Origin: Candidatus Aerophobetes bacterium Ae_b3b | GTDB lineage: Bacteria; Aerophobota; Aerophobia; Aerophobales; AE-B3A | NCBI GenBank assembly: GCA_005223085.1 | Contig: NJBP01000005.1 | Span: forward strand, 4,364 to 68,363 | Length of the DNA: 64,000 nt | Direction of reading: 5' to 3' | Shown here: piece after piece, positions 9,122-17,867 of the stretch | Position numbering within the stretch: position 1 is the stretch's first letter | Layout: each line of letters opens with the position of its first letter | The notes under the pieces: model-generated | What the model saw: the letters and a program-made list of their open reading frames with translations, nothing else | Database searches by the model: none | Told to the model about the DNA's origin: nothing | Program-made: the position numbers and the translations under genes

Positions 9122-10567
9122 ATGAATGAGGCCATAATCAAAAAGTTAGGTTTGTCTTTATATAAGGATAAGCGATTGCTGATACTGGCGGTAATAGTTT
9201 TCTGCCTTACTCTTAGCATTCTTTACTCCCTGGAAATTTTATCACTAGAATTGGTGTTTGCCATGTCAATTCTACCTTTTCTTCCGTGCTTGTTTCTCCT
9301 TCGTCAAGAGGCGCTACTCCTTGCATTAGTGGCTACTTATTTTGGTGCCACATATTTTTCTAGCAGTCTAGTAATAGAAGGTTTGATAAGAGGGCTATTT
9401 TTATTGTTCATAGGACTAGTATTATTACTAAAGTCAGGAGCAAAAAAAGTTATCACCCGAATTTCAACCCCTCTGGATAAGATAATTGTTATCTGGTTCA
9501 TTATTATTTTGTTTTCCTTCATCTATGGTTTCTTTTTCAAACATAATAATGGCAGGTATCTCATGGGGGATCTATATAAATTTGTGGAAATATTCTTGGT
9601 ATTCTGGCTGACCACTTTAATCGTTAAAAATGATAGACAGACCAGGTTCCTCATCTGGGGGTTTTTGATGCTTGCCCTTATGTTCGGAGCTGTTGATTCG
9701 ATAATTTTTTTAAAGAGATGGTCTCTAGTGGGTAGCGCTCTCCTGGCAAGAGTGAGGGCGGCAGCTCAATTCTCTTCAATTTTCGCCTTGATATTAGGGA
9801 TCTGTTTAATTTTGCATGAAAGAAGAATAATAGTTAGAGCTGTTTTAATGTTTTTGAGCTTTGGTCTTCTAGTTAGCTTTCTTTTGACTTTCCTTAGAAC
9901 AGGCTATATCGTTCTTCCTGCCACTGTTTCCTTTGTTATCTTTTTGTATCTATATAAAAACAGGAGATATCCTTGGGCAGGCATTATGAAGTTCATCATT
10001 TTTGGAGTGTTTTTATTGATATTCGTGGGTTTGTTTAATCTGATTGTCGCCAGTATTTATCCCGGCATGGACATAATCAAAAGTACCTCAGCTCGTTTTG
10101 GTTCCCTTGTTGATCCTGTAGGAGCTGATCCCATGGGGGTTAGAATGCTGGAAATTAATTCTATAATCTCTGGAGTGATAGCTCTCAGTCCTTTCCTCGG
10201 AAATGGATTGGGGGGAGAATATTATAGTGCTACTTTGGTCGATGGAGAGCTACAATGGGGTATGAAACATTTTGTCCACAACAATTATTTTGACTTTCTG
10301 GTAAGAACAGGGATGCTTGGACTGATTGTATTTTTAGTTTTTGTCTTTATCTATTTAAGAAATTCCATAAAGTTCTACCTGAGATCAAGTAGTGGTTTTC
10401 ACCAGGGAGTGTTATTAGGTACTATAGGAATTTTTGTTTCTTCTTGTCTGATCGCTTTGTCTACCAGTCCCATTTATTCTCCCTTCCTGTTTATGATGGT
10501 GGCCTTAACTTACTGTGTGACACACTTAGAAGAGAAAAGGACTCCAGGGGAGCCGAAGGTTGAATGA
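9122..10567 (+). CDS. O-antigen ligase/polymerase-like membrane protein (Wzy_C family)
   Basis: 481 residues with about 11-12 hydrophobic segments and a large periplasmic loop before the last helices. That loop has the family signature: LGNGLGGEYY, then HNNYFDFLVRTGMLGLIVFLVFVF, where the conserved histidine and the R-x-G-x-x-G region lie. O-antigen ligases and Wzy polymerases join lipid-linked oligosaccharides outside the cytoplasmic membrane. The two activities cannot be told apart by sequence here. Its last 8 bases overlap the next GT2 gene. The gene is noticeably A+T-rich, like the flanking glycosyltransferases. Confidence 0.7.
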   Translation: MNEAIIKKLGLSLYKDKRLLILAVIVFCLTLSILYSLEILSLELVFAMSILPFLPCLFLLRQEALLLALVATYFGATYFSSSLVIEGLIRGLFLLFIGLVLLLKSGAKKVITRISTPLDKIIVIWFIIILFSFIYGFFFKHNNGRYLMGDLYKFVEIFLVFWLTTLIVKNDRQTRFLIWGFLMLALMFGAVDSIIFLKRWSLVGSALLARVRAAAQFSSIFALILGICLILHERRIIVRAVLMFLSFGLLVSFLLTFLRTGYIVLPATVSFVIFLYLYKNRRYPWAGIMKFIIFGVFLLIFVGLFNLIVASIYPGMDIIKSTSARFGSLVDPVGADPMGVRMLEINSIISGVIALSPFLGNGLGGEYYSATLVDGELQWGMKHFVHNNYFDFLVRTGMLGLIVFLVFVFIYLRNSIKFYLRSSSGFHQGVLLGTIGIFVSSCLIALSTSPIYSPFLFMMVALTYCVTHLEEKRTPGEPKVE

Positions 10568-11537
10568 GATAGATCTTGCGGTAGTTATGGTAAGTTATAA
10601 TACGAAGGAGTTGCTCAAGAGGAGTCTGAAATCAATTTATCAGAATGTTAAAGGAATTAGTTTTGAGATTATAGTGGTGGATAATGGCTCCAGCGATAAT
10701 AGTGTGAAGATGATTAGAAATAAGTTTCCTCAAGTCAGGTTAATTGAAAACCGAGAAAATCTCGGATTTGCCAGGGCTAATAACCAGGCAATTGAGCAAA
10801 GTAGAGCCAGGTATTTTCTTTTGTTTAATCCTGATAGTAGCTTCAAGGCCAGTTCACCTCATAAAATGATTAAATTTATGGATAATCATCCTGAAATAGG
10901 TATCCTTGGATGCAGGATCTTGAACACTGATGGAACGATTCAACCATCCAATAGTAGTTTTCCTAATCTGTTTACTGAATTTTTGCGAGCCTTTCAGTTA
11001 AAGAAGTTAATTTCCGGGGTAAGATTAAGGGAAAAAATTGGAGAAAAATGGAGCGGGATATTAGGCTCGACGTTGAGAGAATACTTTCGAGTTTACTGGG
11101 ATTCCGAAAGAATCAGAGAGGTTGATTGGGTAACCGGTGCCTGTTTACTGGTCAGAAGAAAGGCTATAGAGGAGGTGGGGCTGCTGGATGAGAATTTCTT
11201 TATGTACTATGAAGATGCTGATTGGTGCTACCGAATGAGAGAAAAAGATTGGAAGACCCATTATTTTCCTTTCTTTGAGGTGGTTCATTATGTTGGCAAA
11301 AGCAATAGTAGATTTAGTCCCAGGACTTTCATTGAACGACACAAAAGTATGTATCATTATTTCAGGAAACATAAGGGTAAGAAAGCAGTTTTTTTGCTGA
11401 GACTCTTTATCTTTGGTGGTTTAGCTCTGAGGTGGGTAGGATTATTGGTGATTTATCCATTTACTAAGAAAAAACAAGCGGAATTAAGAAACAGGCTTTA
11501 CGCTTATTTAAAGGTCATTGAGGTAAAAGGCTTCTAA
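10560..11537 (+). CDS. GT2 family glycosyltransferase, rhamnosyltransferase-like
   Basis: 325 residues. GT-A motifs are VMVSYNTKELLKRSL, VDNGSSDNS, NLGFARANNQAI and LLFNPDSSF, followed by VDWVTGACLLVRRKAI and the ED(A)DW acidic pair in MYYEDADWCYRM. This arrangement is that of WsaE/WbbL-like transferases that add rhamnose or a related sugar to a lipid-linked glycan in the cytoplasm. A short hydrophobic segment near the C-terminus (FGGLALRWVGLLVIYPF) could attach it to the membrane. Translation is coupled to the upstream ligase by an 8-base overlap. Sugar specificity is unknown. Confidence 0.8.
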   Translation: MNEIDLAVVMVSYNTKELLKRSLKSIYQNVKGISFEIIVVDNGSSDNSVKMIRNKFPQVRLIENRENLGFARANNQAIEQSRARYFLLFNPDSSFKASSPHKMIKFMDNHPEIGILGCRILNTDGTIQPSNSSFPNLFTEFLRAFQLKKLISGVRLREKIGEKWSGILGSTLREYFRVYWDSERIREVDWVTGACLLVRRKAIEEVGLLDENFFMYYEDADWCYRMREKDWKTHYFPFFEVVHYVGKSNSRFSPRTFIERHKSMYHYFRKHKGKKAVFLLRLFIFGGLALRWVGLLVIYPFTKKKQAELRNRLYAYLKVIEVKGF

Positions 11538-11553
11538 AGTTTTAAAAAAAAAT

Positions 11554-12264
11554 ATGAAGGCTGTGATATTGGTCGGAGGTTTAGGCAAGCGGTTAAGAAA
11601 GGTAGTAAGGGATAAACCTAAATCGATGGCTCCTGTGCTGGGAAAACCTTTCCTGCAGTATCAGATTGAACAGTTGAAAAAATATAATATAATCGAGATA
11701 GTGCTCTGCGTTGGCTATTTGGCAAATCAGATTAAGAATTATTTCAAGGATGGAGCAAAATTTGGTGTGAATATTAGATATGCAGAGGAAGAGAGACCTC
11801 TGGGAACGGCCGGGGCTCTTAAAAATTCTCGAGATTATCTAGAGGATGAGGCATTTCTGGCTTTGAATGGTGACTCTTATTCAGAGGTTGACTTTCTTAA
11901 ATTCATTCAATTTCATAGAGAAAAAAAGGGGATGGGAGCGATTCTTTTAACCAGAGTTTCTCGCCCGGAAGATTATGGGTTGGTGAAGATGGATGAGGAT
12001 AACCGGATCACCGGGTTCTTTGAAAAGCCTGGAAAGACCCCCTCCAGCAGCATAATTAATGCTGGAGTTTATTTTCTGGAACCCCGGGTTTTGAACTATA
12101 TCCCTGAGGGAAGGCAAATCTCTTTAGAAAGAGAAATCTTTCCCCATCTTTTGGAAAAGAAGGTACCTTTATTTGGCTATCTAACTTCTGATTACTTTAT
12201 TGATATTGGATCACCCCAAAAATATGCTCAAATTCAAAAGGACATGAAGGAAATGATAAGATGA
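11554..12264 (+). CDS. hddC: Heptose-1-phosphate guanylyltransferase-type nucleotidyltransferase
   Basis: 236 residues. The nucleotidyltransferase signature VGGLGKRLRKVVRDKPKSM is at the N-terminus (G-x-G-x-R-L then D-x-P-K-x-x) and LNGDSYSEVDF carries the metal-binding aspartate. In the HddC family this makes GDP-D-glycero-alpha-D-manno-heptose from the 1-phosphate. It overlaps the downstream HddA-type kinase by 4 bases (ATGA), and gmhA follows; the three-gene context is what makes HddC more likely than a generic hexose-1-phosphate nucleotidyltransferase. Confidence 0.8.
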   Translation: MKAVILVGGLGKRLRKVVRDKPKSMAPVLGKPFLQYQIEQLKKYNIIEIVLCVGYLANQIKNYFKDGAKFGVNIRYAEEERPLGTAGALKNSRDYLEDEAFLALNGDSYSEVDFLKFIQFHREKKGMGAILLTRVSRPEDYGLVKMDEDNRITGFFEKPGKTPSSSIINAGVYFLEPRVLNYIPEGRQISLEREIFPHLLEKKVPLFGYLTSDYFIDIGSPQKYAQIQKDMKEMIR

Positions 12265-13274
12265 TGGTGAGAAGTAAAGCACCCTTAAGAATTAGTTTTG
12301 CTGGGGGAGGAACCGACGTTCCGCCATATCCTCAGGAGCGAGGGGGGATGGTACTTAGCGCTACCATAAACAAATATGTCTATTCTTCCCTGATTCCTCT
12401 TAAAGGTAAAAATCGGGTAGAGGTTAATTCTCTGGATTACAATATGACAGTAAAGTATGAAAATGAAGAGGATTTAAAATACAACGGACAGTTGGATCTG
12501 GTAAAATCGGTACTCAAGAAAATGAAAGTTATGGGGAAAGGAATTAGGATTTATCTTCACAGTGATGCTCCGCCTGGGTCAGGATTGGGTGCTTCATCCA
12601 CCATGGTCGTCTGTTTAATTGGCCTTTTCAAGCACTGGCTGAATAAACCCTTAACTAACTATGATATTGCTGATTTGGCCTATGAGATTGAAAGAGTCGA
12701 TTTAGGAATAAAAGGAGGGCTGCAGGACCAATATGCAGCAACATTTGGGGGATTTAATTTTATCGAGTTCCTCAAGGATGCTATTATTGTCAATCCTTTA
12801 AAAATCCCTCCGGATACCGTTAATGAACTCAATTATAATTTGCTCCTTTGTTACACTGGTAGAAGAAGGCTATCCGCCCACATTATTGAAGAGCAGGTCG
12901 AAAGATTTGTAAAAAAGAAAAAAGGGGTAGTCAAAGCCATGGATGAGCTAAAGAAAGTTACTATTGAAATGAAAAATGCTCTTCTTCAGGTAAGACTGGA
13001 TGACTTTGGGAAGCTTCTGCGCTGTGCCTGGGAAAATAAGAAGAAGATGGCCAGCAAGATCACGGCACCTTTTATAGATGAGATGTATGAGACTGCCCTC
13101 AAGAGAGGAGCCCTGGGTGGTAAGATCTTAGGAGCCGGTGGGGGAGGTTACCTTTTACTCTATGTCCCTTTTAACAAAAAACAGGCAGTTGCTGAGGGTC
13201 TGGAACTACTGGGAGGCCGAATGGTTGACTTCAATTTTGAGTTTGAGGGACTTCGAACCTGGGAGGTTAAATAA
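12261..13274 (+). CDS. hddA: D-glycero-D-manno-heptose 7-phosphate kinase (GHMP family)
   Basis: 337 residues. GHMP kinase motifs: RSKAPLRISFAGGGTDVPPY at the N-terminus, the ATP loop PPGSGLGASSTMVV around residues 105-118, and the C-terminal GALGGKILGAGGGGYLLLYV. The family phosphorylates heptose-7-phosphate at C1 on the way to the GDP-heptose used in S-layer or surface glycans. It is translationally coupled to the guanylyltransferase before it and followed within 20 bases by gmhA. No gmhB phosphatase is seen in the window, so either it lies elsewhere or another HAD phosphatase serves. Confidence 0.88.
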   Translation: MMVRSKAPLRISFAGGGTDVPPYPQERGGMVLSATINKYVYSSLIPLKGKNRVEVNSLDYNMTVKYENEEDLKYNGQLDLVKSVLKKMKVMGKGIRIYLHSDAPPGSGLGASSTMVVCLIGLFKHWLNKPLTNYDIADLAYEIERVDLGIKGGLQDQYAATFGGFNFIEFLKDAIIVNPLKIPPDTVNELNYNLLLCYTGRRRLSAHIIEEQVERFVKKKKGVVKAMDELKKVTIEMKNALLQVRLDDFGKLLRCAWENKKKMASKITAPFIDEMYETALKRGALGGKILGAGGGGYLLLYVPFNKKQAVAEGLELLGGRMVDFNFEFEGLRTWEVK

Positions 13275-13294
13275 GCTCGGAAGGAGAGCGAGAA

Positions 13295-13885
13295 GTGGAT
13301 AAAATCATCAAACAAATCTTAAGCGAGAGTATCAAAGTCAAAAACAAAATACTTGATGATCCATCTTTGCTGGATCAAATCGGGAAGATATCCTCAGTAA
13401 TTATAGAGGCTTACAAAAGGAAGAATAAAGTGATTTTGTTTGGGAACGGAGGTAGTGCTGCCGATGCTCAGCATGTAGCAGGAGAACTGGTGAATAAGTT
13501 CCAATTGGAACGAGAGGCTCTACCGGCAATTGCCCTTACTACAGATAGCTCGGTATTAACTTCCATCGCCAATGACTATGATTACTCCAGAATTTTCGCC
13601 CGTCAAGTAGAGGCTTGGGCTAAAGAAGGTGACGTGGTGATCGGCATAAGTACCAGTGGAAATTCGGCCAATGTAATGGAGGCAGTAAAGGTAGCCAAAG
13701 AAAAAGGGGCAAAAACAATAGGTTTTACGGGAAGAAGTGGAGGAAAACTGGCTAAACTAGTGGATCTTGCGGTAAGAGTGCCTTCTGATGAGACCCCGAG
13801 AATTCAGGAAAGTCATATTACCATTTTGCATATCATTTGTTATCTGGTAGAAAGAGGACTGTTTGGTTCTCAGTCTAGGGCTTAA
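13295..13885 (+). CDS. gmhA: Phosphoheptose isomerase (SIS domain)
   Basis: 196 residues, the normal GmhA length. The SIS-domain signature FGNGGSAADAQHVAGELVNKF includes the conserved histidine and glutamate, with TDSSVLTSIANDY and GISTSGNSANV following; the late ETPRIQESHITILH motif holds the second catalytic region. It converts sedoheptulose-7-phosphate to D-glycero-D-manno-heptose-7-phosphate, the substrate of the kinase encoded just upstream. The start is GTG behind GGAGAG. It completes three of the four steps to GDP-D,D-heptose. Confidence 0.92.
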   Translation: MDKIIKQILSESIKVKNKILDDPSLLDQIGKISSVIIEAYKRKNKVILFGNGGSAADAQHVAGELVNKFQLEREALPAIALTTDSSVLTSIANDYDYSRIFARQVEAWAKEGDVVIGISTSGNSANVMEAVKVAKEKGAKTIGFTGRSGGKLAKLVDLAVRVPSDETPRIQESHITILHIICYLVERGLFGSQSRA

Positions 13886-13886
13886 T

Positions 13887-15062
13887 ATGAAGAAAATTTT
13901 AATTTTATGCTCCCGGATTCCCTATCCCTTGATTGGGGGAGATAGAATAAGAATTTACAACACTGGCAAAGTCCTTTCCAGCCAATATAAGGTTGATTTG
14001 GCCTGTATAAGCGAGGGAGAAGTGAGAAAGGAGTATGTTGAGGAGCTAAAAGAGATATTCCATAAAGTCATTCTCTTTTCATATCCTCGCTCAAAATTCA
14101 GATGGAATACTTTTAAAGGAATTTTTTCCAACGAGCCCTTGCAAGCTCATTATTATTACTTTCCTGAGGTTCAAAACTGGATAGATAAAAACTTTGGAAG
14201 TTATGACTTGATATTTGCCCATCACATTCGTACAGCAAAATACATAGAGCATATTGATCGTCCCAAAGTAGTCGATTTACATGATGCCATCTCAATGAAT
14301 TACCTCAAAGCGGTAAAGAAGGTGAATGGTTTGTGGAAGCTTATTTATGGGATTGAAAATAGGAGAGTTTTGCCCTATGAAATAAAGACCATTAACTGCT
14401 TTAATAGATCGTTCATTGTATCAGATGTGGACAGAAATTACTTCATTGAGCACGGAGCCGATCAAGAAAAGATTATCACTATACCGGTAGCGGTGAAGGA
14501 TGAAGTGATTAATAGATCCCCCCAGGTAAAAGAAAAAAACCAGATTGTCTTTTTAGCAAAAATGGATACTCTCGCTAATAGGGATGCCGCTATTTATTTT
14601 GCCAAAAAGGTATTGCCGTTGTTAAAGAAGGAAAACAAAAAGATAAGTTTTTTCATCGTAGGGGCTAGACCTCCTGAGGAGGTTCTTAATTTGGGGAAAA
14701 TAGAAGGGATTAAAGTGACCGGGTTTGTAAAGGATCCTTATGAATATCTTGAGGCATCGAAGGTAGTTGTAGCACCCATACGATTTGGTGCCGGGATACA
14801 AAACAAGGTCCTGGAGGCTATGGCATTAAGAAAACCGGTAGTGACCAGCTCCCTGGGAGCACAAGGAATTAAGGGAAAAGATGGCGAACATTTCTTAGTT
14901 GCCGACAGGGCGGAGGAGATGACCGAGAAGATATTAAGTCTATTAGAAGATAGGGAGAAGAGAAAATCTATGGGAAAGAAAGCCAGGGCTTTAATAGAAA
15001 AAGAGTATACCTGGGACACTATCGGAGAAAAATTTTTAACGGAAATTGAACAGATTATTTAA
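13887..15062 (+). CDS. GT4-type glycosyltransferase (GT-B fold)
   Basis: 391 residues from the ATG at 13887, one base after the gmhA stop. An in-frame start 24 bases upstream, inside gmhA, is less likely. MKKILILCSRIPYPLIGGDRIR is the GT-B N-terminal loop, and the C-terminal half has VTGFVKDPYEYLEASKVVVAP and GAGIQNKVLEAMALRKPVV with the conserved E-x-x-x-x-G/K nucleotide-sugar site. It resembles the Stp1/exosortase-associated glycosyltransferase group. It is expected to act in the cytoplasm and to use a nucleotide sugar, perhaps GDP-heptose given the neighbours. That donor choice is inference. Confidence 0.8.
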   Translation: MKKILILCSRIPYPLIGGDRIRIYNTGKVLSSQYKVDLACISEGEVRKEYVEELKEIFHKVILFSYPRSKFRWNTFKGIFSNEPLQAHYYYFPEVQNWIDKNFGSYDLIFAHHIRTAKYIEHIDRPKVVDLHDAISMNYLKAVKKVNGLWKLIYGIENRRVLPYEIKTINCFNRSFIVSDVDRNYFIEHGADQEKIITIPVAVKDEVINRSPQVKEKNQIVFLAKMDTLANRDAAIYFAKKVLPLLKKENKKISFFIVGARPPEEVLNLGKIEGIKVTGFVKDPYEYLEASKVVVAPIRFGAGIQNKVLEAMALRKPVVTSSLGAQGIKGKDGEHFLVADRAEEMTEKILSLLEDREKRKSMGKKARALIEKEYTWDTIGEKFLTEIEQII

Positions 15063-15065
15063 AAG

Positions 15066-15121
15066 TCACTCGTGATTTATAAGTAAATCCCAACTTAGTA
15101 AGCTAATTGGGAAGAGAGTGA
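15066..15121 (+). terminator. Nested inverted repeat after the glycosyltransferase gene
   Basis: TCCCAACTTAG (15088-15098) pairs with CTAATTGGGA (15103-15112) across a 4-base loop with one bulged C. An outer TCACTC/GAGTGA pair (15066-15071 with 15116-15121) encloses it. No T-run follows directly, so this is a weak terminator candidate. It separates the glycosyltransferase gene from the promoter of the next gene. Confidence 0.4.
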
Positions 15122-15128
15122 TTGCATT

Positions 15129-15157
15129 TTGACTTTTTTAGCAAAGGTTGCTATATT
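15129..15157 (+). promoter_or_regulatory. Sigma-70-type promoter for the WecA/TagO-like gene
   Basis: TTGACT, a 17-base spacer, then TATATT. It lies 36 bases upstream of the ATG at 15194, directly after a nested inverted repeat. This separates the initiating transferase from the upstream glycan genes. Confidence 0.65.
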
Positions 15158-15193
15158 GTAACATCGATTATCCTGCTTCGAGCGAGATTGTAA

Positions 15194-16252
15194 ATGTGGC
15201 CCAAATTCCTGACAGTGTTTGCTATTGCCCTTATTTCCACTATGTCCTTAACTCCTCTAGTGAGAAAGCTTGCCTTAAAATTTGGTATTGTAGATAAATC
15301 TAACCCGCGCAAATCACACAAGAGGGTTATCACCTGTCTGGGGGGAGTGGCTATATATGCTGGTTTTATCATAAGTTTGGTCTGCGCCTCCTTTCTCTTC
15401 CTTGGAAATCTTAACTCCTCTTTTCTTCGCAATCTGGTTGGTCTACTTAGCGGAGCTACCGTTATTTTGATTTTAGGATTAATTGATGATACGTACGGTA
15501 CCACTGCTCCGGTGAAAGTTGGATTACAGGTAGCGGCGGCTCTGGTGACATCCGCTATCTTCGGTATTAAGATAACCTACTTGATTCTTCCTACTTTAGG
15601 AAAGATCGATTTTGGAATATTAAGCGTACCTATCACTCTTATCTGGGTGGTAGGTTTAACCAATGCTCTCAATTGGGCAGATGGTTTGGACGGTTTGGCA
15701 GCAGGGATTACCTCCATTGCTTGCGTTTCTCTACTCATAATTGGCTGGCGTGGAGGAGAATTAGTTAGCGTCGTAATAATAATTGCTCTTCTGGGAGCCA
15801 CCTTAGGTTTTTTAAAGTATAACTTTTATCCAGCTAAGGTGTTTATGGGAGACACGGGAAGTAATTTTTTAGGCTTTGTTCTGGCCAATGTGGCTATCAT
15901 GGGAAGCCTTAAGTCGGCAGCCGTCCTTTCTTTAATGATTCCGATTCTAATTCTGGGTGTTCCCATTTTTGATAGCCTATTTTCGGTGTGGCGAAGATTG
16001 CGTTTAAAAAGAAGTCCTATCGAGCCAGATAGAGATCATTTTCATTATCGCTTGCTTAAGTTAGGACTCACTCATCGACAGGCCGTTTTGGTAATTTATG
16101 CCATATGTGGTGTTTTAAGTCTATGTGCTATCTTTCTGCATCGAAGTCCTACCCTTACTTCCGTGGCCGGTGTTGTCTTAATTGTGGGTCTGCTGGTGGT
16201 GGCCGCCTGGAGACTGAATCTGCTCTCCGTAGCTTTTAAAAACGATAGATAG
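15194..16252 (+). CDS. Undecaprenyl-phosphate sugar-1-phosphate transferase (WecA/TagO/MraY family)
   Basis: 352 residues with about 10-11 membrane segments. Diagnostic loops are DKSNPRKSHKRVITCLGG, the metal site ILGLIDDTYG, NALNWADGLDGLAAG, FMGDTGSNFLGF and the basic PDRDHFHYRLL near the C-terminus. These define polyprenyl-phosphate N-acetylhexosamine-1-phosphate transferases that start glycan assembly on undecaprenyl phosphate. The short H-x-x-H loop DRDHFHYRLL favours WecA/TagO over MraY. It has its own promoter (15129-15157). It is the probable initiating enzyme for the glycan built by the upstream genes. Confidence 0.88.
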   Translation: MWPKFLTVFAIALISTMSLTPLVRKLALKFGIVDKSNPRKSHKRVITCLGGVAIYAGFIISLVCASFLFLGNLNSSFLRNLVGLLSGATVILILGLIDDTYGTTAPVKVGLQVAAALVTSAIFGIKITYLILPTLGKIDFGILSVPITLIWVVGLTNALNWADGLDGLAAGITSIACVSLLIIGWRGGELVSVVIIIALLGATLGFLKYNFYPAKVFMGDTGSNFLGFVLANVAIMGSLKSAAVLSLMIPILILGVPIFDSLFSVWRRLRLKRSPIEPDRDHFHYRLLKLGLTHRQAVLVIYAICGVLSLCAIFLHRSPTLTSVAGVVLIVGLLVVAAWRLNLLSVAFKNDR

Positions 16253-16292
16253 AGTTATCGAGCATAAGATTGGTTTTACGGGATAGACAAGA

Positions 16293-17432
16293 ATGTACGA
16301 TGTTGTAGTCGTGGGAGGTGGACCCATTGGTGGCTATACGGCGTGCCAACTTGCCGACCAGGGATTTGAGGTATGTCTCTTTGAGGAAGATGATGAAGTT
16401 GGTAAGGATGTTATCTGTACCGGAGTGATAGGGACTGAGGCCTTCAGGCATTTTAACCTTCCGCAAACCGCTATAATCCGCGGGATAAAGTCTATTATTT
16501 TTTTCTCACCCTCTTTTCTTACCTTTGATTATACTCCATCTGATACTTTTGCCTACGTGGTGGATAGAGGTATATTCGACAGCAAAATCTTAGAATGGGC
16601 CAGGGAAAAGGGAGTAGAGGTTCATTTGGGCAGGCAAGTCCGCCGGATCAAAATAAATGAGAATTTGGCTGAGGTAGAGATTGGGAATGAGGATTCTTCT
16701 CAAACTGTCCAGGCGAGGGTCATAGTGCTGGCCACAGGGATCAAGTACCAGCTTCATAAAAGCTTGGGACTAAGGGGGCCTCCGGCTTTTCTCCAGGGAG
16801 TTCAGGTGGAGACAGAGGTAAAGGATCTTTCCTGTACCGAGATCTATGTGGGTAGTGAAGTTTCCCCAGGATCTTTTGCCTGGGCCGTGCCTCTTGATCA
16901 TCAAAGGGCACGCATAGGCCTTTTAACCGGAAAAAGAGGGACTTTTTATCTTAATAATTTCCTTAAAAGTAGGTTTAAAGGCAGGATTAATGAGCCGAAT
17001 CCGAAAATTTTACAGAAAAGCATAGCCCATGGTCCAGTCCAGGGAAGTGTCGGTGATCGTATCTTAGCGGTGGGTGAAGCGGCGGGGCAGGTAAAGACCA
17101 CTACCGGGGGTGGTATCTACTACGGCCTTTTATGCTCTGAAATAGCTGTCGAGGTTCTTAAACAATCCCTCCATAAAGGAGATTTGAGCCTCAAGCAGTT
17201 GGTTAAATATGAAAATCTATGGAAGTCGAAACTGGGAGGAGAATTCAGAGCTGGACTCTGGGCCAGAAAAATTATGGGTAAACTCAGCGACCAACAGATA
17301 GATATGATCTTTAAGTTTGTTCAAAAAAAGCCAAAGGTAAAAGAGCTTATGGAAAGGAAGGTTAAGTTCGATTATCACTCAGACCTGATTTCCTTCGGAC
17401 TAAAACTTCTCAAGGGATTCATTCTGGGTTAA
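16293..17432 (+). CDS. Geranylgeranyl-reductase-family FAD-dependent oxidoreductase
   Basis: 379 residues. The N-terminal dinucleotide fold YDVVVVGGGPIGGYTAC (G-x-G-x-x-G) and EVCLFEED bind FAD. GDRILAVGEAAGQVKTTTGGGIYYGL is the second FAD motif of the GGR/FixC group, and PGSFAWAVPLDHQRARIGLL matches the family's substrate-site strand. Family members saturate polyprenyl chains of lipids or quinones at the membrane. It follows a polyprenyl-phosphate transferase by 40 bases, so a role in saturating a polyprenyl carrier is possible but not shown. No dedicated ferredoxin partner is adjacent. Confidence 0.72.
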   Translation: MYDVVVVGGGPIGGYTACQLADQGFEVCLFEEDDEVGKDVICTGVIGTEAFRHFNLPQTAIIRGIKSIIFFSPSFLTFDYTPSDTFAYVVDRGIFDSKILEWAREKGVEVHLGRQVRRIKINENLAEVEIGNEDSSQTVQARVIVLATGIKYQLHKSLGLRGPPAFLQGVQVETEVKDLSCTEIYVGSEVSPGSFAWAVPLDHQRARIGLLTGKRGTFYLNNFLKSRFKGRINEPNPKILQKSIAHGPVQGSVGDRILAVGEAAGQVKTTTGGGIYYGLLCSEIAVEVLKQSLHKGDLSLKQLVKYENLWKSKLGGEFRAGLWARKIMGKLSDQQIDMIFKFVQKKPKVKELMERKVKFDYHSDLISFGLKLLKGFILG

Positions 17433-17551
17433 GGAAAGGCGAGGGAGCAAATTATTTGATATTAATACCAGTTTTTTGAAAATTCTGCCTCGCTAAGAAC
17501 TCTCTCACCAGAAGCTTTTTGAGATTCTCGAGGAACTCCCAGGTATAGATA

Positions 17552-17579
17552 TTGACATTTGATGTTGAATCCATATGCT
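17552..17579 (+). promoter_or_regulatory. Promoter for the vapBC pair
   Basis: TTGACA, 16-base spacer, TATGCT. The stretch just after it (17580-17600) is rich in short palindromic words such as TGATCA and may be where the antitoxin binds for autoregulation, which is usual for VapBC but not demonstrated here. Confidence 0.5.
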
Positions 17580-17615
17580 GATATTGATCATCATACTGAT
17601 AAGGAGGTTCTTATT

Positions 17616-17867
17616 ATGGCTACTCTAACTAAAAAGACTCAGATCCTTTTTTCTGAGGAGCAACTGGAACTGTTGAAAAAGATAGCTGAGGAAAAGGGTA
17701 CCTCCATGGGGGCTCTAATTCGGGAAGCGGTGGAGAAGGTATATCTGAAAGAAATTAAATACCAGCGTCTGGAAATAGCAAAACGCCTTATAAATATGCA
17801 GCTTCCGGTGGATGAGTGGGAAAAAATGGAGAAAGAAATAACCGATGGAGCCAGGGAGGAGCGATGA
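17616..17867 (+). CDS. Ribbon-helix-helix antitoxin (VapB-like)
   Basis: 83 residues from the ATG at 17616, which follows AAGGAGG at good spacing; an earlier in-frame start at 17559 has no ribosome site. The N-terminal KKTQILFSEEQLELLKKIAEE plus GTSMGALIREAVEKVYL is a CopG/RHH fold: one beta strand and two helices. The C-terminal half would wrap the toxin. Its stop overlaps the toxin start (ATGA), the standard type II arrangement. It should neutralise the PIN protein and repress the shared promoter. Confidence 0.82.
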   Translation: MATLTKKTQILFSEEQLELLKKIAEEKGTSMGALIREAVEKVYLKEIKYQRLEIAKRLINMQLPVDEWEKMEKEITDGAREER

